A stretch of 5,555 nt of DNA from SURF-43 sp964628985. GTDB lineage: Bacteria; Chloroflexota; Dehalococcoidia; UBA2979. Below, piece by piece: positions 5,486-5,555 of the stretch; position 1 is the first letter of the stretch, and each line of letters begins with the position of its first letter. The notes under the pieces are model-generated. The model made no database searches. It had not been told where the DNA came from and saw nothing but the letters and a program-made list of their open reading frames with translations. The stretch is taken from positions 1 to 5,555 of the forward strand of contig CAZVNJ010000095.1 of assembly GCA_964628985.1 (NCBI GenBank), given 5' to 3'. Position numbers and translations under genes: made by a program.

Positions 5486-5506
5486 CTGGTCGCCCTCGCC
5501 CAACGA

Positions 5507-5532
5507 AGAGGCCGCCCTCTCGGGCGGCCTCT
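5507..5532 (+). terminator. Strong hairpin terminator after the small membrane protein gene
   Basis: AGAGGCCGCCC, a TCTC loop and GGGCGGCCTCT form a perfect 11-bp, GC-rich stem with a 4-base loop, 21 bases past the stop at 5485. There is no real T-run after it, as is common for hairpin terminators in very GC-rich bacteria. It could also stop transcription arriving from the right. Confidence 0.8.
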
Positions 5533-5555
5533 CGTGTGGCTGCGAAACGCGGCGC

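Noticed and set aside
5183..5503. 107-residue N-terminal extension of the VOC protein
   Set aside because: It runs antisense through the small membrane protein gene and part of the divergent gap. The VOC domain starts exactly at the ATG at 5182, which has its own GGAG.

Overview
The window is dense, GC-rich bacterial chromosome (third codon positions are mostly G or C) with short gaps, no RNA genes, no mobile elements and no CRISPR. The protein set is a P-loop kinase, a DUF5655 protein, a double-Cache HD-GYP protein, HtpX, a VOC protein and a small two-helix membrane protein. Their wording suggests a high-GC, non-proteobacterial lineage. Chloroflexota is my best guess and Actinomycetota the alternative, but this rests on family resemblance only, with no marker gene.

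Layout. 1-65 is the 3' end of a gene read on +. 142-1883 holds three + strand genes: a small P-loop kinase (142-690), an unrecognised 253-residue protein (740-1501) and a DUF5655 protein (1506-1883). The last two are only 4 bases apart and are probably co-transcribed. 1884-1956 is a short convergent gap. From 1957 to 5182 everything reads on the - strand, in transcription order: a VOC/glyoxalase-fold protein (4778-5182), the membrane protease HtpX (3808-4623) and a membrane-anchored double-Cache HD-GYP protein (1957-3708). A 108-base divergent gap then separates the VOC gene from a 64-residue two-helix membrane protein on + (5291-5485), which is followed by a strong hairpin terminator (5507-5532). 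No gene-free stretch exceeds 300 bases; the longest is 154 bases (4624-4777).

How the genes may work together. HtpX performs quality control of inner-membrane proteins. The HD-GYP protein next to it would sense an extracytoplasmic signal and hydrolyse c-di-GMP inside the cell, so the - strand block reads as an envelope stress and signalling neighbourhood; that is inference from adjacency. The most striking non-coding signal is a perfect 19-bp palindrome (9-bp arms, 1-base centre) upstream of htpX. It overlaps a -10-like hexamer and looks like a repressor operator. Next to it lies a second repeat region with a 6-bp direct repeat at 11-base spacing. Two + strand genes (740 and 5291) have TAnnnT hexamers only 6-8 bases before the ATG and no Shine-Dalgarno sequence, which suggests leaderless transcripts. 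I found no convincing new multi-gene defence or metabolic system. The main unknowns are the 253-residue protein and the putative htpX operator.
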